NCBI GenBank assembly: GCA_016707785.1
Contig: JADJGZ010000005.1
Span: 124,001-188,000 of the forward strand
Length of the DNA: 64,000 bases
Direction: 5' to 3'
DNA from: Bacteroidales bacterium
Lineage (GTDB): Bacteria; Bacteroidota; Bacteroidia; Bacteroidales; UBA4417
Positions 18,779 through 27,123 of this stretch are shown here, piece after piece. Under the pieces are notes generated by a model. That model made no database searches. It had not been told where the DNA came from and saw nothing but the letters and a program-made list of their open reading frames with translations. Positions within the stretch are counted from its first letter, which is position 1. The number at the start of each line of letters is the position of its first letter. The position numbers and the translations under genes are program-made.

Positions 18779-19631
18779 TGTGCCTTTTAGCTGCTTTGAA
18801 TGAACCATATATATTACCAAGATAAAATGCTGAAGCTATAGCACTATATGAAATAAAGAAACCACTCTTTGGCCCATATAGATTATAACCTCTGATAGCC
18901 TGGAATGAAGTTGCTCCCACAAAAAAGAGTGAGATTAGTCCATCTTTCCAATTCCCGGCATATATTTTTCCACTGCCTGGTACTATAGTTGAAAGAGCGG
19001 CTGCCAAAGCAGGGCTCTTGATTTTCCTGGAATCAATTTGATGAATAATATCTCCGTATCTATTGTCTAATTTAAGGTACGTTTCCTTTTCTAATCCGTA
19101 TGCCTTTCTGGCTTTGTCCCAATCTGTGTTTAAATCCAGGTGGAATTGTAGAAATAACCTATCAGAAGTGCTTAGAAACCTGTTATCTCTTATAATTTCT
19201 GTGGCGCTCTTTACAGAATCCATTATAAGCAAGGCCTTTGAATACTCTATTGCATACTTGCCGGGCATAGACACAGGATCAGGAAAAATCCTTTTTATCT
19301 GAAGCCTGGCTTCATTATAATCATTTCCTAAATTAAGAGCCCGGATTAACTGATAACGAGCAGTATCATCCCCGGGTGAAAAAAACAAAACTCTTTCCCA
19401 TTCTTCGATGGCCAGTTTGTATTGCCTGGTTTCAAATAAGTATTGACCATATTTCCTTGAATGTTCAATATCTAACAGATTTTGTGCAATTAAACTTTCA
19501 GTTGTAGTCAATGTCAGAAGGAATAGTATCAATGAAGTGAATATGGAAGAAAAACCAGAGCATATTCGTAAATTGATAAAATCACACCTTCTTGCCCAAT
19601 GAATCCGATGATTTCTATTAAAATACTTCAT
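18717..19631 (-). CDS. Exported TPR protein with C-terminal PGSGKIYAG membrane domain (paralogue A)
   Basis: 304 residues. A long basic N-terminus leads into a hydrophobic signal or anchor (about 28-48, ending SLIAQ). TPR helices follow (YGQYLFETRQYKLAIEEWERVL, ARYQLIRALNLGNDYNEARLQ), and a C-terminal domain begins LSTIVPGSGKIYAGNWKDG (about 213-231) followed by two hydrophobic stretches. Architecture and motif match the next gene, so the two are a tandem duplicated and diverged pair. The ATG overlaps the stop of the YidD gene by four bases (ATGA), a sign of translational coupling. The TPR part suggests protein binding, and the C-terminal domain suggests membrane association. Neither is tested. 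Confidence 0.75.
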   Translation of the reverse strand: MKYFNRNHRIHWARRCDFINLRICSGFSSIFTSLILFLLTLTTTESLIAQNLLDIEHSRKYGQYLFETRQYKLAIEEWERVLFFSPGDDTARYQLIRALNLGNDYNEARLQIKRIFPDPVSMPGKYAIEYSKALLIMDSVKSATEIIRDNRFLSTSDRLFLQFHLDLNTDWDKARKAYGLEKETYLKLDNRYGDIIHQIDSRKIKSPALAAALSTIVPGSGKIYAGNWKDGLISLFFVGATSFQAIRGYNLYGPKSGFFISYSAIASAFYLGNIYGSFKAAKRHNDKSKKKIQESIGVVFLDHL

Positions 19632-20035
19632 GGATAATCGATAAAGAGTTTCTGTTCCACATCGTATTCATAGATTTCAGGTGATAACCCATTGCATCTG
19701 CTTAACCTGTCCATAGTATCCAGAAAACCGACAAGCACACCCTTTTTCTTTATCGTTTCAACTGCATAAACAGAACAACTAGGAGTAAAAGTGCAGCTTC
19801 TTTGATCCTGGGAAGAAAAATAGTGCTTATAACCTCTGAATAAAATGTACAAAATAAATTCCATTTCATTAGAGGAATGGTCATCCTTTACTCCATATGT
19901 ATGCTCATGAGGCACTTTCTTCTGGCTCTCAGTGATAGCGATAAAATCCAACTTCTCAACTTTTACATCCTGTGCGAAAAGTACAAGATTAGCGAGGAAT
20001 AGGATAATCATAAAAAGAAGCTTCATCCCAGTCAT
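19628..20035 (-). CDS. Signal-peptide-bearing YidD-domain protein
   Basis: 135 residues. The YidD domain sits at about 58-118 (FILYILFRGYKHYFSSQD ... CTFTPSCSVYAVETIKKKG ... DTMDRLSRCNG) and keeps the family's three cysteines and the R-C end motif. Ordinary YidD is a 70-90-residue cytoplasmic peripheral membrane protein that helps YidC-dependent insertion. This one is preceded by a cleavable-looking signal peptide (MKLLFMIILFLANLVLFAQ, from ATG 20035 or 20026) and about 35 polar residues, which would put the domain in the periplasm. It is encoded between a LolA-fold protein and two TPR proteins with overlaps on both sides (about 40 bases upstream, 4 bases downstream). It is probably a specialised exported paralogue rather than the housekeeping YidD. 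Confidence 0.8.
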   Translation of the reverse strand: MTGMKLLFMIILFLANLVLFAQDVKVEKLDFIAITESQKKVPHEHTYGVKDDHSSNEMEFILYILFRGYKHYFSSQDQRSCTFTPSCSVYAVETIKKKGVLVGFLDTMDRLSRCNGLSPEIYEYDVEQKLFIDYP

Positions 20036-20675
20036 TGATTTTGATATTCTTAAAAGTTGTCAATTGGTGGATCTCCTGACCATTTGTCAGATATGCCAGG
20101 TGGAGAATTTCTGTTGGGAACTCAAAGCCTTTAATGGTAACATAATTAGAGAATAATTGCTTACCAATAATATTCTTTGTAGGACCATAAAAAATAACTC
20201 CATTCAATCTATTATTCATGATTGAAATCTTGACCTCACCTAATATCTTGGCATATTCCTTTTTGGGGACCCAGGTAGAGATCACCATATTATCTTCTTT
20301 TACTACCCCACTCAGGGAAAACATAGTTTTCTTCAGTCCATAATCCTTTAGGTTATTATTCAGAGCCAGGTTAAAGATGGAAAAGTCAACAAAACCAGGA
20401 AGCAGAGGCTTTTTATCGACACTACCGGCTTTTAACTTGTACATGATTGTGTCCTTGAATAACCATACCTCTTTTTCAGGGAAGAGAATATTGTAAAGCA
20501 GTTTGTGTTTCAGTTTATCATAATAAACCTGACCCATTGTCAGGCTTGATTTGCCTTCTGTTGACTTTTCCTTTATTGAAAAATCGGCTCTGATCCTATA
20601 ATAAATATCCTTTTGCCCATTTAATTCGATGGAAAAAAGGATGATAAAACAAGTAAGAGTCAGAAAAATACGCAT
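19989..20675 (-). CDS. Exported LolA-fold-like protein, first gene of the YidD operon
   Basis: 228 residues with a signal peptide (about 1-20, ending LNGQ). The body resembles the LolA/LolB half-barrel: YYRIRADFSIKEKS, TMGQVYYDKLKHKLLYNILFPEKEVWLF and a later YVTIKGFEFPTEI, the alternating strand pattern seen in outer-membrane lipoprotein-sorting proteins of Bacteroidota. The match is by pattern only and lacks the sure markers of true LolA, so binding of a lipid or acyl chain is an inference. It leads the five-gene operon running to 16962, and a TAnnTTTG box sits 36 bases upstream. Its 3' end overlaps the YidD-domain gene by 38-47 bases. Confidence 0.65.
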   Translation of the reverse strand: MRIFLTLTCFIILFSIELNGQKDIYYRIRADFSIKEKSTEGKSSLTMGQVYYDKLKHKLLYNILFPEKEVWLFKDTIMYKLKAGSVDKKPLLPGFVDFSIFNLALNNNLKDYGLKKTMFSLSGVVKEDNMVISTWVPKKEYAKILGEVKISIMNNRLNGVIFYGPTKNIIGKQLFSNYVTIKGFEFPTEILHLAYLTNGQEIHQLTTFKNIKINDWDEASFYDYPIPR

Positions 20676-20710
20676 CCTTAAAAGTATTGTGTTTGCTTAA
20701 TAGGGTTAGG

Positions 20711-20718
20711 CAAACTTA
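20711..20718 (-). promoter_or_regulatory. -7 box for the YidD/TPR operon
   Basis: CAAACTTA reads TAAGTTTG on the minus strand, matching TAnnTTTG, 36 bases before the ATG at 20675. It is the only such box seen upstream of the five genes. Confidence 0.5.
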
Positions 20719-20767
20719 GTAAATAAGAGTTATCATTTTTAAAAATGAAGTATTTAAGATGGTTAAA

Positions 20768-20809
20768 AAAAATAAGTATGAAACCTTTCAGGATTTCATA
20801 CTTATTTTT
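20768..20809 (-). terminator. Hairpin terminator after the 145-residue protein gene
   Basis: A perfect 16-base-pair stem (AAAAATAAGTATGAAA against its complement) with a 10-base loop. A-rich and T-rich flanks on either side would let it work in both directions. It lies 39 bases past the stop at 20848 and separates that gene from the YidD operon. Confidence 0.75.
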
Positions 20810-20847
20810 GTAATTGAATCGCTTTTTGTTTACAAAGCTTTTAATCG

Positions 20848-21285
20848 TTAGATTAAGAATGAATTACCATAAACAATAAGCCAGAATACTTCCCAGGCAA
20901 TCCAGAATGCACCACTAACAATACATCCATAAAGTGATTTCTTAACTTCATCCCTGTCATTGTCAGTAACCAAATAAACAATAAGGATACCAACCGGACC
21001 AAAAACGCATCCCCACCAGAATCCGGGAATTCCCAAAGCTGGTTCCATCATCATACCATTGGTTAGATTCAGGTTACCATACCTGGATGAGATCATGTTT
21101 TTGCTTTGCATTTCTGACAGACTCATGAAATCATTTTGAATAACAGTCTGTTCCAACTGATTCAGTTCTGAGAACTCATTTAAAACTTGCTGTTTATCGA
21201 TTTGAAAATCAGCGGCCTGATTGGCCCAGAGGTTCTGGCAACCCAAGAAGATTACCATGGATGCGAAAAGTAATAATTTTTTCAT
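20848..21285 (-). CDS. Small exported or membrane protein, conserved hypothetical
   Basis: 145 residues: a signal peptide (about 1-22), a polar helical stretch rich in Gln and Asn, and a C-terminal hydrophobic half with IPGFWWGCVFGPVGILIVYLVTDNDRDEVKKSLYGCIVSG, predicted as two membrane segments joined by a charged loop. This half resembles short Bacteroidota envelope proteins seen beside TPR or stress genes, but I cannot name the family. It is flanked by its own promoter box (21332-21339) and a strong terminator (20768-20809), so it is likely a single-gene transcript. An alternative reading is a lipoprotein (FLGC near residue 16), which would put Cys16 at the mature end. Confidence 0.65.
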   Translation of the reverse strand: MKKLLLFASMVIFLGCQNLWANQAADFQIDKQQVLNEFSELNQLEQTVIQNDFMSLSEMQSKNMISSRYGNLNLTNGMMMEPALGIPGFWWGCVFGPVGILIVYLVTDNDRDEVKKSLYGCIVSGAFWIAWEVFWLIVYGNSFLI

Positions 21286-21331
21286 GATTATGGATTTAGA
21301 TTGAAGGATTGGATTTCCGTATCAGATGTAA

Positions 21332-21339
21332 CAAATATA
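21332..21339 (-). promoter_or_regulatory. -7 box for the 145-residue protein gene
   Basis: CAAATATA reads TATATTTG on the minus strand, 47 bases upstream of the ATG at 21285. Confidence 0.45.
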
Positions 21340-21489
21340 TATCGTAATTATTGGTTAAACAAGTAATTTACTTAAGTTTTACTATTTTTATTTCCTAAGC
21401 CTGATTATTAGCCAGAATAGGTTCTCAGGTAAAAAGATGGCAAAAATAGTTAGCTAGCTTTATAAAAAGCATCTAAACACAACCTTGAA

Positions 21490-22041
21490 TTAAAACTTCA
21501 AGGCAATTCCAAGATTAAGGTAGGAAATCCCATAACCTAGTTCTGCCATCCCGGCAAACTTATCATTAAAATAATAACGTCCGCCTAAAAAGATTGAAGA
21601 TCCAACTCCGGAATTTCCTGGTTCAATGGGATCATAAGTAGTACCATGCCATTTCCACATATAACTATTGAAACCCAGCATCAAACCACCATAAGTGTCC
21701 AGTTTTTCAATCAGAGGATAATGAAATACCCCACGTGCACCAAGGAAAAGTCTGTTATAGGTCCAGTACTCATCTCCGGCCCAGCTTCCATCTTGCTTGT
21801 AACTGGCATATCCAATGTATCCACCAACACCGATAGATCCTTTATCAATAATACCATCAAGTATTCCAATTTCTACAGAAGCAGACACAGGAGGCACGGC
21901 AACATTATATCCCCATGTTCCATATCCGCCAAAACCTACACCGAGGTTAAGAACTTTAGATCCTTTTTCAAACTCCTGGCTTGTACCCAGGAGATAAACA
22001 CCAAGAAATAGGATGAGCAAAAACAAAGATCTTATTTTCAT
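21490..22041 (-). CDS. Outer-membrane beta-barrel protein
   Basis: 183 residues from ATG 22041, chosen because MKIRSLFLLILFLGVYLLGTSQ is a clean signal peptide; ATG 22065 adds eight residues. The mature part has alternating Gly and aromatic strands (KVLNLGVGFGGYGTWGY, GSIGVGGYIGYASY, YGGLMLGFNSYMW, SSIFLGGRYYFNDKFAGMAELGYGISYLNLGIALKF) and ends in Phe, as outer-membrane barrels do. It should be an eight- to ten-strand barrel of the PorT/OMP_b-brl type. No enzymatic residues are evident and the role is unknown. A TAnnTTTG box lies at 22076-22083. Confidence 0.8.
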   Translation of the reverse strand: MKIRSLFLLILFLGVYLLGTSQEFEKGSKVLNLGVGFGGYGTWGYNVAVPPVSASVEIGILDGIIDKGSIGVGGYIGYASYKQDGSWAGDEYWTYNRLFLGARGVFHYPLIEKLDTYGGLMLGFNSYMWKWHGTTYDPIEPGNSGVGSSIFLGGRYYFNDKFAGMAELGYGISYLNLGIALKF

Positions 22042-22075
22042 GTTAATAAATTTTTGGTTAGACATTTAGTTTTAA

Positions 22076-22083
22076 CAAAAATA
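22076..22083 (-). promoter_or_regulatory. -7 box for the beta-barrel gene
   Basis: CAAAAATA reads TATTTTTG on the minus strand. GTTG, a weak -33, lies 20 bases further upstream. Confidence 0.4.
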
Positions 22084-22299
22084 CGATCACAATGCATACT
22101 TCGCAACTCAATACAGAATAATCATTAAAAAGATTTCAACATCCAAACTTTTATAAAAAACAGGGAAATCCCCTAAAAGAGTGATATTGAAATCTTAGTT
22201 TATAATACAATTCAAATATTCCAGGCACAACATACAACTCTTTTCTAAAAATCATCAGTGATTTTCAAATAATTTTGAAGAACAATTTAAAGATACGAT

Positions 22300-23406
22300 T
22301 TAATCGATTTGAATCACATTATATAATGAATCTCTCTCTACAGGTATCCGGCCTGCATTACGAATCAGTGATTTTAACTCCTCTGAATTGAGAGAAGGAT
22401 TGGTATCTTCTGCTCCAGCCATTGAGTATATTTTGGTTGAATCATTAATAGTGCCATCCAGGTCGTCCACGCCAAATGATAGTGAAAGAGCAGCCATTTG
22501 CTTACCCATCATAGGCCAATAGGCTTTAATATGGGGAATATTATCAAGAAAGATCCTCGAAACAGCGAAATTGCGCATATCTTCCAGGAGAGAAACCTCC
22601 CCTACCCAGGAAAGCTCATTGTTCATACTTCTGAATTTCAAAGGGATGAAAGCATTAAAACCACCTGTTTTATCCTGTAGAGATCTTAGTCGCTGGAGGT
22701 GTTCAATCCGATGCTCATAATGCTCAACATGTCCATACAAAATAGTACAATTACTTGGAATACCCAGTTTATGCGCAGTTTCATGGACATCCAACCAGGC
22801 TTCAGAGGTAGATTTCTTTCCACAAATCACTTCCCTTATTTGTTCATCAAAGATTTCAGCTCCACCACCAGGGATAGAATCCAAACCTGCCTCTTTTAAT
22901 ATCTGTAATCCCTGTTCAAGACCAATACCAGCTTTCTTCGCCATATATTCTATTTCAATAGCTGTATAGGCTTTAATATGTAAACCGGGGCGGCATGTCT
23001 TCACTTTTCTGATCAGATCAGCATAGTAATTGATATCCCTGGCAGGATGTACTGCACCTACAATATGTACTTCCGTTATTTCATCACCAAGAGACTTCAC
23101 TTTTTCCACCATTTCTTCAATGGATAATTCCCAGGACTCCGGACTTTGATGATGAGAATAGGAACAAAACTTACAATTATAGACACAAATATTAGTAGGT
23201 TCTATATGTACATTCCGGTTATAGAAAGTATAATTATTATTGATTCTTATACGCACATTATCAGCTAATAAGGCAAGAAGAGACAGCTCCGCTTCCTTAT
23301 ATAAAATCAAGCCTTCAGACGTTGAAATCCTTTCTCCATCCAACACTTTTATTGCAATCAGTTTAAGATGATCAGGTAATAATGCGCTCTCCAATAACTC
23401 TTTCAT
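22300..23406 (-). CDS. mqnE: Aminofutalosine synthase (radical SAM)
   Basis: MqnE joins 3-[(1-carboxyvinyl)oxy]benzoate with SAM to give aminodeoxyfutalosine in the futalosine route to menaquinone. The product is 368 residues from ATG 23406 (a TTG at 23430 would add eight). The radical SAM cluster motif is CVYNCKFCSYS (about 74-84). Family marks are HIVGAVHP, LKEAGLDSIPGGGAEIFDEQIR (about 170-191) and GRIPVERDSLYN at the C-terminus. MqnD (25517-26353) and MqnB (26410-27087) are encoded on the same strand nearby, so most of the pathway is local. MqnA and MqnC are not in the window. Confidence 0.92.
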   Translation of the reverse strand: MKELLESALLPDHLKLIAIKVLDGERISTSEGLILYKEAELSLLALLADNVRIRINNNYTFYNRNVHIEPTNICVYNCKFCSYSHHQSPESWELSIEEMVEKVKSLGDEITEVHIVGAVHPARDINYYADLIRKVKTCRPGLHIKAYTAIEIEYMAKKAGIGLEQGLQILKEAGLDSIPGGGAEIFDEQIREVICGKKSTSEAWLDVHETAHKLGIPSNCTILYGHVEHYEHRIEHLQRLRSLQDKTGGFNAFIPLKFRSMNNELSWVGEVSLLEDMRNFAVSRIFLDNIPHIKAYWPMMGKQMAALSLSFGVDDLDGTINDSTKIYSMAGAEDTNPSLNSEELKSLIRNAGRIPVERDSLYNVIQID

Positions 23407-23472
23407 CGACAAACTATTAATTGGGTTCAAAAGTGAACCAGTTTTGCTATAAGAACAATACTAAATGAGGAA

Positions 23473-25392
23473 TCAATCAGTTCCAGGTTGTAAAACAATT
23501 ACTTTATGAATTTGATTCATATCACCCTGGATCATTTGGATAAAAAACAGTTTTCCCGATCTTGGCAGATCAAAACTGATCGCTGGACCTGCATTTGACT
23601 CCCATACTATTTCACTTTGAAACCTACCTAAAGCATCATAAATTCTGATCAAGGCCTGTTCGGTTGTTCTTGAATTGGTAAATATGGTAACCTTTCCACT
23701 TGTCGGATTTGGATAAAGGATCGATTTAACATCAATATATCCGAGTTTTACAAGTGTATCTTGTCCATACTGATTACTAACAGTAAGTTTAACTTTAAAT
23801 TTTCCACAAGTATCATACTTAATTCCCATTGGATTGGCTTCAAAGCTTTGAGAAGGGTTTCCTCCTTCAAAGTCCCATTTCCAGGATGTTGGATTTCTAA
23901 GTGACAAATCAAAGAAATCCAGGGTTCCACCAACTACAACAGCAGTAGTATCAGCTTTGAAGTCTGCAACCACCATCAGGTTATTATAGGCTCCTTCAAC
24001 AGTCAATCTCCCCTCTTGCAATGGATCCAGCCAAGGTTCCATTCTAAGGGAATCAACGCTTCCATTAGAATTCCATGAGAATGCAACTTTGCCATAATAG
24101 TCTTTCCCTGAAGTATATGAACAGGCAGATTCTCCCCCTGTTAATGTACCAATCAGAAGTCCATTCTCATCAAATAATGGTGAACCAGAAGAGCCTGCTT
24201 CAGTAACCCCATATCCATTTGAAGTTGAAACCCATTCAACTATCCAATGTGTATTTGGAATGGATTGCCAGGTTCCGGAAGAAAGCTCCTTATTATAAGT
24301 GCTGATTTTCTTAATATCTCCCTGTGGATGATGGATGCCAACACCAGAAGTCGCAGCTAAAACATCCCTGTTCCAACCATTATAATAAGCATTGTATGCC
24401 GAGGGAATCGGTTGCTTCAAACGTACAAGGTAAAAATCAGACCCAATTTCAAGCGGATTCTGAGAAGAAGCCAGCCTTTCGGCACCTGTCATACTTTTCT
24501 CAGCAGGTTCAGAAACAGGATTTGCGCAAGTGGCAGATTGATACTTGAAATAAAACACCCATTTATTCATATCTGAAGCTGAAGCAAAAGCTCCCATATT
24601 GCGGGCACAGTGATTAGCTGTCAATAAAAGCGGAGAAAAGTCAAAAGCCGTATTGTTTAGTATGGATCCTGTGCACCAAAAGGATTGTCCGCTTACTCTT
24701 GTTAAAATTCTAACTACACCGTTGGCCTGATCTAACCATTGGGAGCCTTCATCACACAGAACATTTACTTCACAATCATCAGAACCGCCAAACCCCTTAG
24801 ATGAGTATTCACTTTCAAGTTCAAAACCCCTGTAGATGAAGTTCAGACTTCCAATATGAATTTCCGGAATTTCGTTACAATTCTCAGGTTGATAATATTC
24901 GAGCCGAAGCTGATTGCCACGAACAGGCCTTACCGTAAAAGTACCATCTTCATTTTGATTCTCATTTGTGAAAGCTCCTGCTATATGACTGTATTCTATG
25001 TTACTAACAAAAAAGTCCGCAGTCTCAGGAATAAGAAAACGATCAAAGTCCAAACCTAAGGCGATAGCCCCTTCCACAGCAATTTCAAAAATCCATAATT
25101 TACCGCCATCTGGAAGGACATACCATTCTCCAATCTGTTGAATATCAATATCAACAGGGATAGATATTCCAACCCTATAGGGTTTCTCGAGTCCTGCATC
25201 CTTATTATCTTCTGTCTGAATCAGCTTGAGATCCGGTCCTGGAATGGAATAGACTGACCTCTTTCCAAATGATAAGCCTGAACTCACTGACCTGGGTATG
25301 CCCCCCATTTCAGGTTGCGCATACGCGTTGGTACAACAAATATTGATTGCTAAAACAAGCAGAGAAAAAAGGATTCTACGATAAGTGCGCAC
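23473..25392 (-). CDS. Secreted Lys-C-like trypsin-fold protease with PKD and T9SS domain
   Basis: 639 residues: a signal peptide (1-25), a pro-region to about 215, then a chymotrypsin-fold protease resembling lysyl endopeptidase. CTGSILNN and LLLTANHCARN (about 245-265) carry the catalytic His, GSDFYLVRLK the Asp, and EAGSSGSPLFDENGLLIGTLTGG (about 400-422) the Ser. A PKD domain (about 480-555, WKWDFEGGNPSQSFEANP) and a type A type IX sorting domain (about 560-639, from LYPNPTSGKVTI) follow. The enzyme is expected at the cell surface or in the medium. It has its own promoter box and sits between mqnD and mqnE, with which it has no obvious link. P1 specificity cannot be read with certainty. 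Confidence 0.88.
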   Translation of the reverse strand: MRTYRRILFSLLVLAINICCTNAYAQPEMGGIPRSVSSGLSFGKRSVYSIPGPDLKLIQTEDNKDAGLEKPYRVGISIPVDIDIQQIGEWYVLPDGGKLWIFEIAVEGAIALGLDFDRFLIPETADFFVSNIEYSHIAGAFTNENQNEDGTFTVRPVRGNQLRLEYYQPENCNEIPEIHIGSLNFIYRGFELESEYSSKGFGGSDDCEVNVLCDEGSQWLDQANGVVRILTRVSGQSFWCTGSILNNTAFDFSPLLLTANHCARNMGAFASASDMNKWVFYFKYQSATCANPVSEPAEKSMTGAERLASSQNPLEIGSDFYLVRLKQPIPSAYNAYYNGWNRDVLAATSGVGIHHPQGDIKKISTYNKELSSGTWQSIPNTHWIVEWVSTSNGYGVTEAGSSGSPLFDENGLLIGTLTGGESACSYTSGKDYYGKVAFSWNSNGSVDSLRMEPWLDPLQEGRLTVEGAYNNLMVVADFKADTTAVVVGGTLDFFDLSLRNPTSWKWDFEGGNPSQSFEANPMGIKYDTCGKFKVKLTVSNQYGQDTLVKLGYIDVKSILYPNPTSGKVTIFTNSRTTEQALIRIYDALGRFQSEIVWESNAGPAISFDLPRSGKLFFIQMIQGDMNQIHKVIVLQPGTD

Positions 25393-25412
25393 CAGCAGAT
25401 ATTATTATGTTA

Positions 25413-25420
25413 CAAAAATA
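25413..25420 (-). promoter_or_regulatory. -7 box for the secreted protease
   Basis: CAAAAATA reads TATTTTTG on the minus strand, 21 bases upstream of the ATG at 25392. It suggests the protease is transcribed separately from mqnD. Confidence 0.45.
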
Positions 25421-25516
25421 GTTTATTTCAGATTCAGGGATTCGTTATCTGGAAAGGATATATATTTTCATATAAAGAATAACCGAATAGTAATCAGAGG
25501 GTATTGTAATATTCAT

Positions 25517-26353
25517 TTATTCCGGGTAATTCAATCGGTAATTCTCAGGAATCTTGTCCAAAATGGAGGATTCATGAGCCATCTCGAAGAGCTTATGAAC
25601 AGCACCAATGCCTTCCTCTCCTAGATTTATGCTGAATTTATTCACATAGAGTTCAATATGTTTTCGCATCACTTCTTCCTTCATTTCCTGAGCATTACAG
25701 CTAACAAATGAACTGATCACATTGTTTTCCAAAGCGTATTCAACACTTCTTCTAAGTACTCTATCCACAGCATATAAAACTTCTGCCGGCAAGGACTTCC
25801 TGGCAACGATCCCACCCAATGGAATTGGATTTCCTGTATGATTCTCCCAAAATAAGCCAAGGTCAGTGACTTTTACTAATCCTTTATCCTGGTATGTAAA
25901 CCGATTTTCATGAATGATAACACCCGCATCTACTTTTCCATCCAGAACTGCATTTTCAATTTCAGAGAAAAGAAACTCTATCTTGTTAGAGGCCTCAGGG
26001 TAGGCAAATGAAATCAAAAGATTCGCTGTAGTATAGCGACCTGGGATAGCAATCTTCATCCCAGGTAATTCGCGTAAATCTGGCTGATTTTTAGCAATAA
26101 GCAATGGACCCGTCCCAAATCCAAGCGCGGCTCCGGAATTAAGAAGTATATAATTATTGGTCAGGTATAGAAAGGCATGAAAACTAGTTTTTGTTATATC
26201 CAATCGCTGGTTCATAGCCCATAGATTCAGTTCTTCAACATCAGCCAGGACATATTCAAATTCGAGTCCTTCTGTGTCAATTTTCTGATGAACTAATGCA
26301 TCGAAGATAAATGTATCATTAGGGCATGGTGAAAAGCCAAGGCTCAATTTCAT
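25517..26353 (-). CDS. mqnD: 1,4-dihydroxy-6-naphthoate synthase
   Basis: MqnD converts cyclic dehypoxanthine futalosine to 1,4-dihydroxy-6-naphthoate in the futalosine menaquinone pathway. The 278 residues have a periplasmic-binding-protein-like fold. Family motifs are LSLGFSPCPNDTFIFDAL (3-20), KTSFHAFLYL (about 55), GFGTGPLLIAK (about 78), GVIIHENRFTYQ (about 148-159, with the catalytic His) and PLGGIVARKSL (about 178). It follows mqnB by 56 bases on the same strand and is likely co-transcribed with it. Confidence 0.92.
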   Translation of the reverse strand: MKLSLGFSPCPNDTFIFDALVHQKIDTEGLEFEYVLADVEELNLWAMNQRLDITKTSFHAFLYLTNNYILLNSGAALGFGTGPLLIAKNQPDLRELPGMKIAIPGRYTTANLLISFAYPEASNKIEFLFSEIENAVLDGKVDAGVIIHENRFTYQDKGLVKVTDLGLFWENHTGNPIPLGGIVARKSLPAEVLYAVDRVLRRSVEYALENNVISSFVSCNAQEMKEEVMRKHIELYVNKFSINLGEEGIGAVHKLFEMAHESSILDKIPENYRLNYPE

Positions 26354-26409
26354 CTTTCAATCTTTTATTTAAACCATATTATCCTTCACCCATTTAAAAA
26401 CTGCTAAAC

Positions 26410-27087
26410 TTATTCCTGCAACAGTTCGATCAATGCATTATTCAAATTCTGAATAGCAAGAGGGATCTGCCATCTTGATGTATCTCTTGGCTCCACATAA
26501 TTGGAAACAGCCCGGAGTTGCAGACATGGAGTTCCTGCCAGGAAAGCGACATAAAAAAATGCAGCCCCTTCCATGCTTTCAATATCTGCATCATTCCTCA
26601 TGAGGAATTTCCGGATACTTTCAAGGTTTCCATGAACTGTATTTACTGTTACAGCTTTAGCTGAAGGCAATGAATCAATTAATTTACTATCGAGCCTCGT
26701 ATTATTGATGAGTTTACCATTTGTAAAAGGGTATTCATCTTGTTCCAATAGCTTTAGATCAATCAATGAAAGAAAGTACTCTCCAGATTCAGCTCCTTTT
26801 TCGGGAAATGAATCTTCCAACACATTAATAACATCTCCTAACTTTAAATTGTGATTGAAACTGCCGCATATACCCACATTGATGAAGGCATCATATTTCC
26901 TGTTTTTGCTTACCTGTGTCATCCAGTAGGTAGTTGAGACCATTCCGACACCTGTAAGCAGAACATCAATCTGCCACCCCCTTGATTTATAGCGAGTAAG
27001 ATTATTCGAAATATTTTGACCTTTGCCAAGATAGTTCAGTGTCGGTTCAATTTCAAGTGAGGTTGCAGAAACAATTAGTATCTTCAT
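26410..27087 (-). CDS. mqnB: Futalosine hydrolase
   Basis: A nucleoside-phosphorylase-fold hydrolase that removes the base from futalosine or aminofutalosine in menaquinone synthesis. The 225 residues show ILIVSATSLEIEPT (3-16), LLTGVGMVSTTYW (about 59-71), INVGICGSF (about 89-97), ESMEGAAFFYVAFL (about 170-183, ribose-binding Met/Glu) and LRAVSNYVEPRDTSRWQI near the end. The MTA/SAH nucleosidase family is close, but the clustering with mqnD and mqnE decides the call. It lies 36 bases after the alkaline phosphatase gene. Confidence 0.9.
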   Translation of the reverse strand: MKILIVSATSLEIEPTLNYLGKGQNISNNLTRYKSRGWQIDVLLTGVGMVSTTYWMTQVSKNRKYDAFINVGICGSFNHNLKLGDVINVLEDSFPEKGAESGEYFLSLIDLKLLEQDEYPFTNGKLINNTRLDSKLIDSLPSAKAVTVNTVHGNLESIRKFLMRNDADIESMEGAAFFYVAFLAGTPCLQLRAVSNYVEPRDTSRWQIPLAIQNLNNALIELLQE

Positions 27088-27123
27088 ACCAGGAAGTGTA
27101 AATTACATTCATGTGATATCAAC

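Noticed and set aside
19628..20035. Annotation as ordinary housekeeping YidD
   Set aside because: The signal peptide, extra 35 residues before the domain, and envelope-type neighbours (no rnpA, yidC or rpmH nearby) argue for a specialised paralogue.
22241..22265. Short hairpin AAAATCA/TGATTTT as terminator or regulator
   Set aside because: Only seven base pairs of mostly A-T; such hairpins are expected by chance in this base composition.
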